Positions 1 through 9,059 of a stretch of 64,000 nt of DNA are shown here, piece by piece. The position numbers and the translations under genes are program-made. The stretch's first letter is position 1; every line of letters begins with the position of its first letter. The notes under the pieces are model-generated. The model was given only the letters and a program-made list of their open reading frames with translations, did not search any database and had not been told where the DNA came from. This DNA is from Actinomadura sp. NBRC 104425 (lineage in GTDB: Bacteria > Actinomycetota > Actinomycetes > Streptosporangiales > Streptosporangiaceae). The stretch is taken from positions 62,001-126,000 of the forward strand of contig NZ_BSTN01000002.1 of the NCBI RefSeq assembly GCF_030269545.1. The letters run 5' to 3'.

Positions 1-182
1 GCGACGATCTCGCCGACCGGGACCTCCCGGATCCGCTCGGCCAGCATGATGATCGGGATGGGGCACTTGCGGCCCAGCGCGTCGATGACCAGCGCGGGCG
101 GGGGCCCGGCGGGGGCGGCCGGCGGTTCGGGGGGCTGCGGCGCGCGCTCGGCGGCGCGGCGGGAACGGCCCAGGAATCTCAT
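1..182 (-). CDS. TusA-family sulfurtransferase (3' end outside window)
   Basis: N-terminal 60 codons of a sulfur-carrier protein that runs off the left edge. After a Pro/Ala-rich leader of about 30 residues comes the family signature LGRKCPIPIIML, with the sulfur-carrying Cys near residue 40. TusA/SirA proteins accept persulfide sulfur from a cysteine desulfurase and pass it to tRNA thiolation, molybdenum cofactor or other acceptors. The cysteine desulfurase gene lies about 70 bp upstream on the same strand, so the two probably form one transcription unit. The start is the ATG at 182, the first in frame. The Pro-rich leader is longer than in enterobacterial TusA. Fold assignment is firm; the sulfur acceptor is unknown. 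Confidence 0.8.
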   Translation of the reverse strand, partial: MRFLGRSRRAAERAPQPPEPPAAPAGPPPALVIDALGRKCPIPIIMLAERIREVPVGEIV

Positions 183-253
183 CGGAGCGGCCGCCTCACT
201 GTCGTGGTCACGGGGGGAAGGGGCGATGGGGGCGGGGGCGGGGTCATGGGACG

Positions 254-1447
254 TCACTCCACGCTTGCTCCGGCGGCCCGGCGCAGCCGGGCGACCGCGT
301 CGGGCAGCACCTGCAGGAACCGGTCGACGTCGGCCGCGCGTGCGCCGCGGGGCAGCGACACCCGCACGTTGCCATGGGTGATCACTCCCATCGCCTCCAG
401 GACATGGCTGGGACGCAGCGTATCGGCCGTGCACGAGCTTCCCGAGGAGACCGCGAAACCCAGGCGGTCCAGTTCGGTCAGCAGCGCCTCGCCCGGCACG
501 TACAGGCAGGAGAACGTCACCAGGTGCGGCAGCCGCCGCTCCGGGTCGCCCACCACCTGTACGTCTTCGATCGTACGCGGCACCCGGTCCCGGATACGGC
601 CGATCAGCTCGGAAAGGCGGGGCGCCTCGGCGGACATCTCGGCGCGCACCGCCGTCAGCGCGGCCGCCGCCGCCACCGCGCCCGGCACGTTCTCGAACCC
701 GGGCACGCGCCGCCGCTCGCGCTCGTCCTGCGGCAGCGGCGAACGCCACCGAGTGCCCTTGCGGACGACCAGCACGCCCACGCCGGGCGGCCCGCCCCAC
801 TTGTGCGCGCTCGCGGCCAGCAGCGACCAGCCGCCCGGCACGTCGACGCGGCCGACCGACTGCGCCGCGTCCACCATCAACGGCACCCCGGCGGCGCGGC
901 ACGCCGCCGCGGCCTCGGCGACCGGCTGCACCGTGCCGACCTCGTGGTTGGCCGACTGCAGGCACGCCAGCGCGGTGTCCGGGCGCAGCGCCGCGGCGAA
1001 CTCGTCCGGGTCGACGCGGCCGTGCCGGTCCACGCCCACCACGGTGACCTCGCCGCCGTCGGCCTCGTGCGACTCGGCCGCGTGCAGCACGCTGGAGTGC
1101 TCCACCGCGCTCACCACCAGGTGGCGGCCGGTGCGGCGGCGCGCCCGCAGCGCGCCCAGCACGGCCAGGTGCACCGCCTGCGTGCCGGACGCGGTGAACG
1201 ACACCTCGTCCGGACGCACCCCGAGCACGGACGCGACCTGCGCGCGCGCCCGGTCGAGCAGCATCCGCGAGGAGCGCGCCGCACCGTACAGGCGGGCCGG
1301 ATCCGCCCATCCCGAGTCGAGCGCGTCCAGCAGCGCCGCGCGCGCCGCCGGGTGCGGCGGCTCGCCGGACGCGGCGTCGAGATAGACCCTCTCGGAAGGG
1401 GCCGTTTCAGCGGTTCGCACGTCGCTGCCCACATCGGATTCGGCCAC
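254..1447 (-). CDS. cysteine desulfurase / class V aminotransferase
   Basis: PLP-dependent enzyme of the NifS/IscS/Csd fold, 397 aa with this start. The PLP lysine is in SAHKWGGPPG (about residue 216) and the persulfide cysteine in SSGSSCTADTLRPSH (about residue 339), as in group I desulfurases. It probably releases sulfur from L-cysteine and loads it onto the TusA-like protein encoded next on the same strand. The GTG at 1447 follows a CTGAGG-like ribosome site; an in-frame GTG at 1432 is the alternative. It diverges from ctaC, with the 126-bp gap holding both promoters. It is not next to sufBCD or iscU, so a tRNA, cofactor or general sulfur role is likelier than Fe-S assembly; that is inference. 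Confidence 0.85.
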   Translation of the reverse strand: MAESDVGSDVRTAETAPSERVYLDAASGEPPHPAARAALLDALDSGWADPARLYGAARSSRMLLDRARAQVASVLGVRPDEVSFTASGTQAVHLAVLGALRARRRTGRHLVVSAVEHSSVLHAAESHEADGGEVTVVGVDRHGRVDPDEFAAALRPDTALACLQSANHEVGTVQPVAEAAAACRAAGVPLMVDAAQSVGRVDVPGGWSLLAASAHKWGGPPGVGVLVVRKGTRWRSPLPQDERERRRVPGFENVPGAVAAAAALTAVRAEMSAEAPRLSELIGRIRDRVPRTIEDVQVVGDPERRLPHLVTFSCLYVPGEALLTELDRLGFAVSSGSSCTADTLRPSHVLEAMGVITHGNVRVSLPRGARAADVDRFLQVLPDAVARLRRAAGASVE

Positions 1448-1573
1448 CTCAGGAGCGTAACCGGGCACCCGATCGGGGGTTGGCGCGACCCTCGCGCTAA
1501 TCTGTCCATCGCACGTGTGACAACCGACCTGACCGCCCGGAGGACCGGGCTTCATCTGTGGGGAAGGCAATCC

Positions 1574-2407
1574 GTGAGTCCGACCCGCTCTAGGGAGCGG
1601 CGTACGCCTGTGCGCGGTCGCCGCGCGTTGAAAAGCGCAGGGGCCCTGGGCCTGCTGGCGTTGACCGCCTCGGCATGCAGCGACGAGGCCAAGCGCCTGG
1701 GCATGCCCGAACCGATCAGCGAGCAGGCCGAGCGCATGCTCACGCTGTGGCAGGGCTCCTGGATCGCGGCGTTCGCCGTCGGCGGCGTCGTCTGGGGCCT
1801 GATCATCTGGGCGGTGCTGTTCCACCGCAAGCGCTCCGACGACCTGCCGCCGCAGGTGCGCTACAACCTGCCGATCGAGATCCTCTACACGGCGGTCCCG
1901 TTCGTCATCATCGGCGTGCTGTTCTACTTCACCGCCCGCGACCAGGACTACGTCGAGAAAATCGACAACACCAAGCCGCCGGCGGTCACGGTCGACGTCA
2001 TCGGCTTCCAGTGGAGCTGGCAGTTCGACTACAAGGAGAAGGACGCCTCCGGCCGCGAGCGGACCGTCGCCTCCGTGGTCGGCGTGCCGGTCGCCCCCGA
2101 CTCCGACAACAAGCCGGTGCTCACCGTCCCGTCGGGTGAGCGCGTCCGCATCCGGCTGCACTCCAACGACGTGATCCACTCGTTCTGGGTCCCGGCGCTC
2201 CTCTACAAGAAGGACGTCATGCCGGGCTACACCAACGAGTTCGAGTTCACCGCCACCAAGACCGGCACCTACGAGGGCCGGTGCGCCGAGCTGTGCGGCG
2301 TCGACCACAGCCGCATGCTGTTCCAGCTGCGCGTGGTCACGCCCCAGCAGTACGACCAGTTCATCGCCCAGGCCAAGGCCAAGGCGGCGCAGGGAGCCAA
2401 GCAGTGA
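1574..2407 (+). CDS. ctaC: cytochrome c oxidase subunit II
   Basis: Subunit II of the aa3 oxidase; it passes electrons from the cytochrome bc1 complex to subunit I through the CuA centre. It is 277 aa and starts at a GTG preceded by GGGGAAGG. The N-terminus has Arg-rich residues, a hydrophobic stretch and the lipobox LTASAC (Cys about 35), so it is probably a lipoprotein. Two membrane helices follow (about 57-80 and 100-120), then the cupredoxin domain with the CuA ligands [12 protein letters not shown] near residues 237-248. The last codons overlap the ctaD GTG by 4 bp, so it is first in a ctaC-ctaD-ctaF operon. There is no fused cytochrome c domain, as expected when QcrC supplies the haem c. 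Confidence 0.95.
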   Translation: MSPTRSRERRTPVRGRRALKSAGALGLLALTASACSDEAKRLGMPEPISEQAERMLTLWQGSWIAAFAVGGVVWGLIIWAVLFHRKRSDDLPPQVRYNLPIEILYTAVPFVIIGVLFYFTARDQDYVEKIDNTKPPAVTVDVIGFQWSWQFDYKEKDASGRERTVASVVGVPVAPDSDNKPVLTVPSGERVRIRLHSNDVIHSFWVPALLYKKDVMPGYTNEFEFTATKTGTYEGRCAELCGVDHSRMLFQLRVVTPQQYDQFIAQAKAKAAQGAKQ

Positions 2408-4068
2408 CCACCGTCAGCGACGCACCGCGCGCGCAGCTCGCCGCGGCGCGCACGAGCAAGGGGCGCATCATCGCGTCCTGGCTGTCCAGCACCGACCACA
2501 AGGTGATCGGCTACATGTACCTGATCACCTCGTTCATCATGTTCCTCATCGGCGGCCTGATGGCCGTGGTGATGCGGGCGGAGCTGTACAAGCCGGGCCT
2601 GCAGCTGGTCAGCAACGAGCAGTTCAACCAGCTGTTCACCATGCACGGCACGGTCATGCTGCTGATGTTCGCGACCCCGCTGTTCGCCGGGTTCGCCAAC
2701 GTCATCATGCCGCTGCAGATCGGGGCGCCGGACGTGGCGTTCCCGCGGATGAACATGCTGGCGTACTGGCTGTTCCTGTTCGGCAGCCTGATCGCGCTGT
2801 CGGGGTTCCTCACCCCGGGCGGCGCGGCCAGCTTCGGATGGTTCGCCTACGCGCCGCTGTCGGACGCGGTGCGCTCCCCGGGCATCGGCGGTGACCTGTG
2901 GGTGATGGGCCTGACCATGTCGGGTCTCGGCACCATCCTGGGCGGCGTCAACTTCATCACCACGATCCTGTGCATGCGCGCCCCCGGCATGACCATGTTC
3001 CGCATGCCGATCTTCACCTGGAACGTGCTGCTGACCTCCATCCTGGTCCTGCTGGCGTTCCCGCCGCTGGCGGCCGCGCTGCTGGGGCTGGAGGCCGACC
3101 GCAAGTTCGGCGCGCACATCTTCGACGCCGCGCATGGCGGGGCGCTGCTGTGGCAGCACCTGTTCTGGTTCTTCGGGCACCCGGAGGTCTACATCATCGC
3201 CTTGCCGTTCTTCGGCGTGGTGACCGAGATCCTTCCGGTGTTCAGCCGCAAGCCCATCTTCGGCTACATCGGCCTGGTGTTCGCGACCATCGCCATCGCC
3301 GGCCTGTCGGTGACGGTGTGGGCGCACCACATGTACGTCACCGGCCAGGTGCTGCTGCCGTTCTTCTCGTTCATGACGTTCCTGATCGCGGTGCCCACCG
3401 GGGTGAAGTTCTTCAACTGGGTCGGCACCATCTGGCGGGGGCAGCTCACCTTCGAGTCGCCGATGCTGTGGTCGCTGGGCTTCCTGGTGACGTTCCTGTT
3501 CGGCGGGCTGACCGGCGTCATCCTCGCCTCCCCGCCGATGGACTTCCAGCTCAGCGACTCCTACTTCGTGGTGGCGCACTTCCACTACGTGCTGTTCGGC
3601 ACCGTGGTGTTCGCGATGTTCGCCGGGTTCTTCTTCTGGTGGCCGAAGTGGACCGGCAAGATGCTGAACGACCGGCTCGGCAAGGTGCAGTTCTGGATGC
3701 TGTTCATCGGCTTCCACGGCACCTTCCTGGTGCAGCACTGGCTGGGCGCCGAGGGCATGCCGCGCCGGTACGCCGACTACGCCGAGGAGTTCACCGGCCT
3801 GAACATGCTGTCCTCCGGTTTCACGCTGCTGCTCGGCCTGTCGATGCTGCCGTTCTTCTACAACGTCTACATCACCTGGAAGAAGGGCAAGCGGGTCGAG
3901 GTGGACGACCCGTGGGGCTACGGCAACTCCCTGGAGTGGGCGACGTCGTGCCCGCCGCCGCGGCACAACTTCAACTCGATTCCCCGGATCCGTTCCGAGC
4001 GGCCCGCGTTCGACCTGCACCACCCGCGGGTCGGCGTCAAGGGCGAGCTCACCGGGACGAAGGGATAA
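2404..4068 (+). CDS. ctaD: cytochrome c oxidase subunit I
   Basis: Catalytic subunit of the haem-copper oxidase (O2 reduction and proton pumping), 554 aa. Twelve hydrophobic helices are evident. Diagnostic motifs are [10 protein letters not shown] (CuB histidine cross-linked to tyrosine), WAHHMYVTG (two CuB histidines) and HFHYVLFG (haem a and a3 ligands near the C-terminal third). The start is the GTG in a GTGA overlap with the ctaC stop. It encodes the core of the same complex as the ctaC and ctaF products, with ctaE 13 kb away beside qcrCAB, the usual actinobacterial split. Confidence 0.97.
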   Translation: MTTVSDAPRAQLAAARTSKGRIIASWLSSTDHKVIGYMYLITSFIMFLIGGLMAVVMRAELYKPGLQLVSNEQFNQLFTMHGTVMLLMFATPLFAGFANVIMPLQIGAPDVAFPRMNMLAYWLFLFGSLIALSGFLTPGGAASFGWFAYAPLSDAVRSPGIGGDLWVMGLTMSGLGTILGGVNFITTILCMRAPGMTMFRMPIFTWNVLLTSILVLLAFPPLAAALLGLEADRKFGAHIFDAAHGGALLWQHLFWFFGHPEVYIIALPFFGVVTEILPVFSRKPIFGYIGLVFATIAIAGLSVTVWAHHMYVTGQVLLPFFSFMTFLIAVPTGVKFFNWVGTIWRGQLTFESPMLWSLGFLVTFLFGGLTGVILASPPMDFQLSDSYFVVAHFHYVLFGTVVFAMFAGFFFWWPKWTGKMLNDRLGKVQFWMLFIGFHGTFLVQHWLGAEGMPRRYADYAEEFTGLNMLSSGFTLLLGLSMLPFFYNVYITWKKGKRVEVDDPWGYGNSLEWATSCPPPRHNFNSIPRIRSERPAFDLHHPRVGVKGELTGTKG

Positions 4069-4074
4069 CCGGCG

Positions 4075-4485
4075 ATGCGCGTACAGGCGTTCATGTTCTA
4101 CGGATGCGCGGTCTTCTTCCTCGCCGCCGACGTCGTCTACTGGCTGTGGTCCAAGGACTGGACCGGCACCACGGCGCTGGCCCTGGCCATCGGCCTGGCG
4201 GGCCTGATCGGGTTCTACATCCACTTCACCGTCCGCCGGCTGGAGAAGGCCAACGGCGGCCCGCTGTACGAGGACGACCCGGAGGGCGAGATCGCCGACG
4301 CCGCGGGCGAGCTGGGCTTCTTCAGCCCGCACAGCTGGTGGCCGCTGTTCCTGGCGCTGTCCGCCGCGGCGATCACGCTGGGCATGGTGTTCGGCTGGTG
4401 GCTGGTGATCCTCGGGGTGGCCGCCACGCTGCTCACCTCGATCGGCCTGGTGTTCGAGTACTACCGGGGCCACTTCTCGCACTGA
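4075..4485 (+). CDS. ctaF: cytochrome c oxidase subunit IV, actinobacterial type
   Basis: Small membrane subunit specific to actinobacterial aa3 oxidases, 136 aa. It has two N-terminal helices (about residues 5-22 and 30-52), an acidic loop (YEDDPEGEIADAAGEL) and two C-terminal helices ending GHFSH. It begins 6 bp after ctaD and is followed by a strong intrinsic terminator, so it closes the ctaCDF operon. The N-terminal MRVQAFMFYG and the FEYYRGHFSH end are typical of the family. No catalytic residues are expected; it stabilises the complex. Confidence 0.92.
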   Translation: MRVQAFMFYGCAVFFLAADVVYWLWSKDWTGTTALALAIGLAGLIGFYIHFTVRRLEKANGGPLYEDDPEGEIADAAGELGFFSPHSWWPLFLALSAAAITLGMVFGWWLVILGVAATLLTSIGLVFEYYRGHFSH

Positions 4486-4587
4486 TCCCCGCCGCACCCG
4501 CCGGGGGACGGGCGTCAACATCCGCTCCGTCTTCCGCAAGGGCGGCGTGCTGATCGCCCCAGCGATCGGCAAAGAAAGCCGTCGAGG

Positions 4588-4618
4588 GCCGGGACCCGTC
4601 TACCGGACGGGTCCCGGC
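4588..4618 (+). terminator. intrinsic terminator after ctaCDF
   Basis: A perfect 13-bp stem (4588-4600 with 4606-4618) closes on a 5-nt loop and is followed by TTTCC. It lies about 100 bp after the ctaF stop, in a gap with no other gene, and should end the oxidase operon. Confidence 0.85.
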
Positions 4619-4659
4619 TTTCCGCATAATGATCGTCGTGCACGTTTCGTGAGGAATGT

Positions 4660-6057
4660 TTGCCGACGGTGACATGCGATCGGGGGGGCACGGTGCGCGT
4701 CGGGAGCTGGGGGACGAGGGGCGTCGGACGGCCCGCCGCGACCGTCCGGCGGCGGTGCGGCCCGGCGGGTCCGCGCCCGCGGCGGACGGCGCTGCTGCTC
4801 GGCGCGGTGCTCGCGGTCGCGGGCGGCGCGGCCGCCTGCGACGGCGGCGAACGCGGACCGGACCCGCGCGAGGCGGTGCGCCTGGAGGTGACCCCCGCGG
4901 ACGGCAGCGCGCTGATCCGGCCCGACAGCCCGATCGACGTGCGGGCCCGCAACGGCACCATAGAGAACGTCACCGTGACGACGAAGGGCACCCGCGTCGA
5001 GGGCGGGCTGAACCGCGAGCGCGACCGGTGGCGGTCCCGCTGGACGCTCGACCCGGACACCCACTACACCGTCGTCGCCACCGCCGTCGGCCGCGACGGC
5101 AGGACGCGCACGGTCACCAGCGTATTCGGCACCGCCCGGCCCGACCGGACCCTGGAGGCGGCCCTCTCCGCGCCCGACCACGGCGAGACCGTGGGCGTCG
5201 GCATGCCCATCGTGCTGCGCTTCGAGCAGGAGGTGACCGACCGCGCCGCCGTGGAGCGCGCACTGGAGCTGACCTCGTCCAGGCCGGTGGAGGGCGCCTG
5301 GCACTGGTTCGACGGCCAGAGCCTGGTGTTCCGCACCAGGAACTACTGGCCCGCCCAGACCGACGTGAGGTTCCGGGCGCACCTGAGCGGCTTGCACGCC
5401 GGCGGCGGGCTGTACGGCACCAGGAACCTCGACGTGCGCTTCCGCGTCGGCGACCAGCACATCATCCGGGCCGACGAGGACAGCCACCAGATGTGGGTGA
5501 TGCGCAACGGCCGCCTGGTCCGCACCATCCCCATCAGCATGGGCCGCGGCGGCATCGAGAAGTACACCACCACCAACGGCGTGCACCTGACCATGGAGAA
5601 GGGCAACCCGGTCATCATGGACTCGTCCACGGTGGGGTGCGGACCGGACTGCCCCGACTACTACCGCCAGGTCGTCTACTACGCCGTCCGCATCTCCAAC
5701 AGCGGCGAGTACGTGCACAGCGCCCCCTGGTCCGTGGGCTCGCAGGGGTCGGAGAACGTCAGCCACGGGTGCGTCAACGCCAGCCCGGAGAACGCGCGCT
5801 GGTTCTACGACTTCGTCTACCGGGGCGACCCGCTGACGGTGACGGGAAGCTCGCGCGAGCTGGAGCCCGACAACGGCTGGGGGTACTGGCAGATGAAGTG
5901 GGACGACTGGGTGAGGGGCAGCGCGCTGAACCGGTCGCTGCTGGTGGGGCCGAACGGCAGCACCCCCGTGCGGAGCACCGTGCAGGCGCCCAGCCAGGCC
6001 GGCCCGCGCTCGTCCCCGGGTGCGCACGGGGGCCGCGGGACCGCTACCGGCGATTGA
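4660..6057 (+). CDS. L,D-transpeptidase (YkuD domain), lipoprotein
   Basis: Exported wall enzyme making 3-3 cross-links between diaminopimelate residues of peptidoglycan. After an Arg-rich start comes a hydrophobic stretch and a lipobox ending GAAAC. Two Ig-like bacterial domains follow, then the YkuD catalytic domain with HSAPWSVG and the active-site SHGCVNASPENARWF; the Cys is the nucleophile. A cysteine-rich insert (GCGPDC) lies just before the catalytic motif. The start is uncertain: TTG 4660 has GAGG 6 nt upstream, GTG 4669 and GTG 4693 are in frame, and the last sits after a GGGGGG run. The C-terminus overlaps the convergent M48 gene by 14 bp. The architecture resembles mycobacterial LdtMt2-type enzymes. 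Confidence 0.9.
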   Translation: MPTVTCDRGGTVRVGSWGTRGVGRPAATVRRRCGPAGPRPRRTALLLGAVLAVAGGAAACDGGERGPDPREAVRLEVTPADGSALIRPDSPIDVRARNGTIENVTVTTKGTRVEGGLNRERDRWRSRWTLDPDTHYTVVATAVGRDGRTRTVTSVFGTARPDRTLEAALSAPDHGETVGVGMPIVLRFEQEVTDRAAVERALELTSSRPVEGAWHWFDGQSLVFRTRNYWPAQTDVRFRAHLSGLHAGGGLYGTRNLDVRFRVGDQHIIRADEDSHQMWVMRNGRLVRTIPISMGRGGIEKYTTTNGVHLTMEKGNPVIMDSSTVGCGPDCPDYYRQVVYYAVRISNSGEYVHSAPWSVGSQGSENVSHGCVNASPENARWFYDFVYRGDPLTVTGSSRELEPDNGWGYWQMKWDDWVRGSALNRSLLVGPNGSTPVRSTVQAPSQAGPRSSPGAHGGRGTATGD

Positions 6058-7441
6058 GCGGGGGAGGCTCGGCCGCGCCGTGCATGCGCGCCCAGTCGCG
6101 GGCCATGGCGATGCGCTGCGGGCCGGCCGGGTGCGTTCGCCACAGCACGTACTCCACCGGGTCGGGACGCAGGTCGGAAATGTTGCGCACCGACAGTTCG
6201 CGCTGCATCGACACAAATGTGGCCGGGTCGCGGGTCAGGTCGAGGGAGTGCGCGTCGGCGCGGGCCTCGATGTGCCTGCTGACGAGGTTCTGCACGGGAG
6301 CGCCGACCTGGACGGCCACCGTCACCAGGGCCAGCACGAGCGCGGCCGAGCGGGCGTCCGCCAGGCCGCCGCCGTCGACGCCCGCGCGTCTGCGCAGCCG
6401 CGGCGAGGTCAGCAGCAGGTACAGCAGGCAGATCCCCCCGGAGACGGCCAGCGCGCCGATGAGCGTGCCGTGGAGCACGTCGTCGTTGTCGGCGTGCCCC
6501 AGCTCGTGCGCCACGATCGATTCGACCTGCTCGGGCGGGGCGCTCTTGAGCAGGGTGTCGTAGACGACGATGCGCCGCGTGGACCCGAACCCGGAGACGT
6601 AGGCGTTGAGCGCGGTGGTGCGCCGCGACGCGTCGGCCACCAGCACGTCGGTCACCGGGACGCCGTCGCGTTCGGCCATCGCCAGCAGTTCGCTGCGCAG
6701 CGGCCCGGCGGGCAGCGAGTGGAACTTGTTGAACAGCGGCTCGACCGCCACCGGGTACACGAACGACGCGCCGACCACCAGCAGGAACCCGCCCGCCGCG
6801 GCCCCGGCCCACCACCAGCGCGGGAAGCGCCGCATCAGCAGGTACAGCAGCGCCAGCGCCACAGTCCAGATCACCCAGGTGACGCCCAGCGACTTGAGCT
6901 GGTCGGTCAGCCACGACGGCCACGGCTGGGTGGACAGCCCGTAGCGGTGCAGCACCGACTCGCTCCAGGCGTCGAACGGCAGCCCCACGAGCCGCACGAC
7001 CGCCGTCAGTGCCAGCGCCGCCGCGGCCACGCGCAGCGGCCACCAGGGCAGCCGGGCCGTCGCCCGGTTCAGGAACCGCGACCCCAGCGGTGTCAGCCCC
7101 AGGACGAGCACGAGGGCGAGGCCGACGAGCAGACCCGCGTACGCGGGCGGGGCCAGGGCCGCGTCGAACGCCCGGGACCGTTCGATCTGGGCGGGGGTGA
7201 AGTCGAGGGCCGGGTCGGGGGCGGTGTGCCCGCCGGGGACGTGCCCGGGCAGCGGGTTCCACGGTGTGGTGACGGCCAGCACGACGCCGACGGCGGCGAA
7301 CAGCACCACCGACGCGACCGCCGCCGCCACCCGCGGCCCGGTGCGCCGCTGCGCGCCCTGCGCCGTCCGGGTCGGCGGGTCGTCCGCCCGGGCGGCCCGC
7401 GCCGGTGCGTCCGCCGTGTTCTCGCCGCGTTCGCCGCTCAC
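6044..7441 (-). CDS. M48-family (Ste24/HtpX-like) membrane zinc protease
   Basis: Membrane metalloprotease of 465 aa. Several transmembrane helices (one near residues 40-60, more around 100-210) precede the zinc motif IVAHELGHADNDD. A conserved VADASRRTTALNAYVSGFG segment and a downstream glutamate region match CAAX-prenyl-protease-like M48 enzymes. Bacterial members degrade misfolded or surplus membrane proteins. The GTG at 7441 has a GAGG site. The upstream in-frame sequence is the 13-bp tandem repeat and does not look coding, so the longer frame was not used. The secreted HExxH protein gene lies 148 bp upstream on the same strand. Confidence 0.88.
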   Translation of the reverse strand: MSGERGENTADAPARAARADDPPTRTAQGAQRRTGPRVAAAVASVVLFAAVGVVLAVTTPWNPLPGHVPGGHTAPDPALDFTPAQIERSRAFDAALAPPAYAGLLVGLALVLVLGLTPLGSRFLNRATARLPWWPLRVAAAALALTAVVRLVGLPFDAWSESVLHRYGLSTQPWPSWLTDQLKSLGVTWVIWTVALALLYLLMRRFPRWWWAGAAAGGFLLVVGASFVYPVAVEPLFNKFHSLPAGPLRSELLAMAERDGVPVTDVLVADASRRTTALNAYVSGFGSTRRIVVYDTLLKSAPPEQVESIVAHELGHADNDDVLHGTLIGALAVSGGICLLYLLLTSPRLRRRAGVDGGGLADARSAALVLALVTVAVQVGAPVQNLVSRHIEARADAHSLDLTRDPATFVSMQRELSVRNISDLRPDPVEYVLWRTHPAGPQRIAMARDWARMHGAAEPPPLNRR

Positions 7442-7498
7442 TGCCTCGCCTCCGCACACGCCGTCCCGCCGCCGGTCCGATGCCGCCGGCCCTGCCCT

Positions 7499-7576
7499 GT
7501 CGTCCTGCTCCGTCGTCCTGCTCCGTCGTCCTGCTCTGTCGTCCTGCTCCGTCGTCTTGCCCTGTCGTCCTGCCCC
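7499..7576. repeat. six tandem 13-bp repeats
   Basis: Six consecutive 13-bp units of consensus GTCGTCCTGCTCC, the first, second and fourth exact and the others with one to three changes. A degraded seventh unit follows. They fill most of the gap between the stop of the HExxH protein gene and the GTG of the M48 protease gene. On the transcribed minus strand the unit reads GGAGCAGGACGAC. No open frame across it looks like protein. Confidence 0.9.
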
Positions 7577-7589
7577 GTCGCCCGTTCCG

Positions 7590-8861
7590 TCAGCCCAGCT
7601 CCTCGCGGAGGTAGCCGCGCCACAGCGCGGTGAGGCGGTCCCGGCCGACGCCCAGCGTCTCGCGCAGCGCGGTGTCCTCCGGTATGCGGCCGGCGGCCCG
7701 GTAGAGCCGGACCAGCGCGGCCTCACCGTACCGCTCGGCGATCATCCGGCACGCCAGCCACGCCTCCTGGTACGCCTGCGACAGCCGCGGCGAGGAGCCG
7801 GCGAAGTCGGCGCGGCCGGGCAGCCCGGCGGGCAGCCGCCCGGCGGCGACCTCGGCGCGCAGCTCGCGGGCCGCCGACCGGACGCCGATGTCCGCCCGCA
7901 GGTAGCCGACGTAGTCGGCCAGGCCCTCGATCAGCCACAGCGGGGTGCGGCCGTCGCGTGCGCCGCCGGTGGCCACGTGGGTCAGCTCGTGCGTCAGCAC
8001 GACGTCGCGGCCCAGCTCGTTCAGGCGGGCGAACGCGGCGGGGGACACGACCACGCGGTCGGCGCCCGGCCCCTGCGCGGTGGGCGCCACGGTCGCGACG
8101 GCGGCGATCCGGTCGAGGTCCTGCGACGGCCCGGCCAGCGCGGAGGCCAGCCGGGCGTCCGCGGGCACCAGCGCGACGGTGCGCCGCCGCCAGCCGCCGC
8201 TGCCCACGACGCCGGAGACGACGGGCACGGCCGCGTCCAGGCGGTGCGCGATCTCCTGCAGGCGCGGTCCGTCGCCCACCACGAGGGTGTGGCCGCCCCG
8301 CACCACGGTGAGCGGGCCGCCGTCGAAGATGTCGGCGTCGTCGGCCAGGCCGCGCGCGGAACCGTCGCCCGCGATCGTCCAGGAGCCCGCACGCGGTGCG
8401 AACGCCAGGTAGCGGGTGCGGACGACGGGTTCGTCGTCGAAGCCGCGCAGACGGTAGCTCAGCCGCACGCGGGCCACGGCGGAGCCGGGTTCGATGCGGT
8501 CGAGCGTCTCGCTCCACGACGCCAGCGGAAGCCGCAGCAGGTTGTCGAACAAGCGGCCCTGGGCGTCGCGGTACGCGGCCGGAGCGGTGGCGACCGTGGC
8601 CATGAAGGCGGTGCGGTCGCGTTCGCGCACGGCGCGCGTGCGGTTGGCCAGGACGGCCGCGACCGCGCGCGCGTCGGGCACGGCGGTGGGCGTCGCGGAG
8701 ACCGTGGTGCGGGCGGGCGCGTCGGACCCGGCGGCGGTCAGGCCGAGCCCCGCCGACAGGCATCCCGCCAGGGCGGCGGCGGTGGCGATGACGGCCGCGC
8801 GGCGCGAGATCCGGCGGGGCGGCGGCCCGTCGGTCCCGGGGCGGCCGTCGTCGTCCTTCAT
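7590..8861 (-). CDS. secreted HExxH (gluzincin-like) putative protease
   Basis: Exported protein of 423 aa. An RRISRRAAV positively charged start is followed by a hydrophobic helix with a lipobox-like LAGC, so it is a lipoprotein or Sec/Tat substrate. The N-terminal half resembles an NTF2/SnoaL-like fold (inference). The C-terminal half carries VVLTHELTHVATGG with a downstream LIEGLADYVGY, the H-E-x-x-H plus distal Glu pattern of peptidase_MA gluzincins. Start ATG 8861 has TAGGAT 7 nt upstream, suggesting a leaderless transcript. A c-di-AMP riboswitch lies about 200 nt upstream on the same strand, but a strong hairpin intervenes. Substrate unknown. Confidence 0.75.
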   Translation of the reverse strand: MKDDDGRPGTDGPPPRRISRRAAVIATAAALAGCLSAGLGLTAAGSDAPARTTVSATPTAVPDARAVAAVLANRTRAVRERDRTAFMATVATAPAAYRDAQGRLFDNLLRLPLASWSETLDRIEPGSAVARVRLSYRLRGFDDEPVVRTRYLAFAPRAGSWTIAGDGSARGLADDADIFDGGPLTVVRGGHTLVVGDGPRLQEIAHRLDAAVPVVSGVVGSGGWRRRTVALVPADARLASALAGPSQDLDRIAAVATVAPTAQGPGADRVVVSPAAFARLNELGRDVVLTHELTHVATGGARDGRTPLWLIEGLADYVGYLRADIGVRSAARELRAEVAAGRLPAGLPGRADFAGSSPRLSQAYQEAWLACRMIAERYGEAALVRLYRAAGRIPEDTALRETLGVGRDRLTALWRGYLREELG

Positions 8862-8868
8862 GCGGGCG

Positions 8869-8874
8869 ATCCTA
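8869..8874 (-). promoter_or_regulatory. -10 box of HExxH protein gene (leaderless)
   Basis: TAGGAT on the minus strand, 7 nt before ATG 8861, which puts the expected transcription start at or next to the A of the start codon. No convincing -35 hexamer was found. Confidence 0.5.
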
Positions 8875-8917
8875 TGCGGGGGTGCCGCGCACGCGGGGGC
8901 CTTGGGCGCAGGACGAA

Positions 8918-8952
8918 GCGGCGTGGCCGCCCGTGGGGGACGGCCACGCCGC
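8918..8952 (-). terminator. strong hairpin downstream of riboswitch
   Basis: A 12-bp perfect stem (8918-8929 with 8941-8952) and 11-nt loop, read on the minus strand after the c-di-AMP riboswitch and before ATG 8861. The U-tract is poor (TTCGTCCTG), which is common in high-GC genomes. It could be the attenuator of the riboswitch or simply end its transcript. A shorter GC hairpin (8998-9004 with 9018-9024) lies between. Confidence 0.5.
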
Positions 8953-9059
8953 GCAAAGAGACTGTGGTTCGGTCCGTCATGGACCCGGGAAGATGCAGAC
9001 CGCCGGAATACCGGGGCGGCGGTCGCTGTCGGCACAAAGAGTTCTAAGGTGGCGCTCAC

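Noticed and set aside
1448..2308. N-terminal extension of the cysteine desulfurase frame
   Set aside because: Overlaps ctaC antisense; no ribosome site; family proteins start near YLDAASGEPP.
2269..4572. 767-codon minus-strand frame opposite ctaD
   Set aside because: Shadow of ctaC/ctaD/ctaF, whose motifs are unmistakable.
9057..9059. GTG as start of the HExxH protein
   Set aside because: It would put the riboswitch hairpins and a TTA codon inside an uncharacteristic 66-residue extension; ATG 8861 directly precedes a normal signal peptide. Kept only as a possibility under the riboswitch finding.
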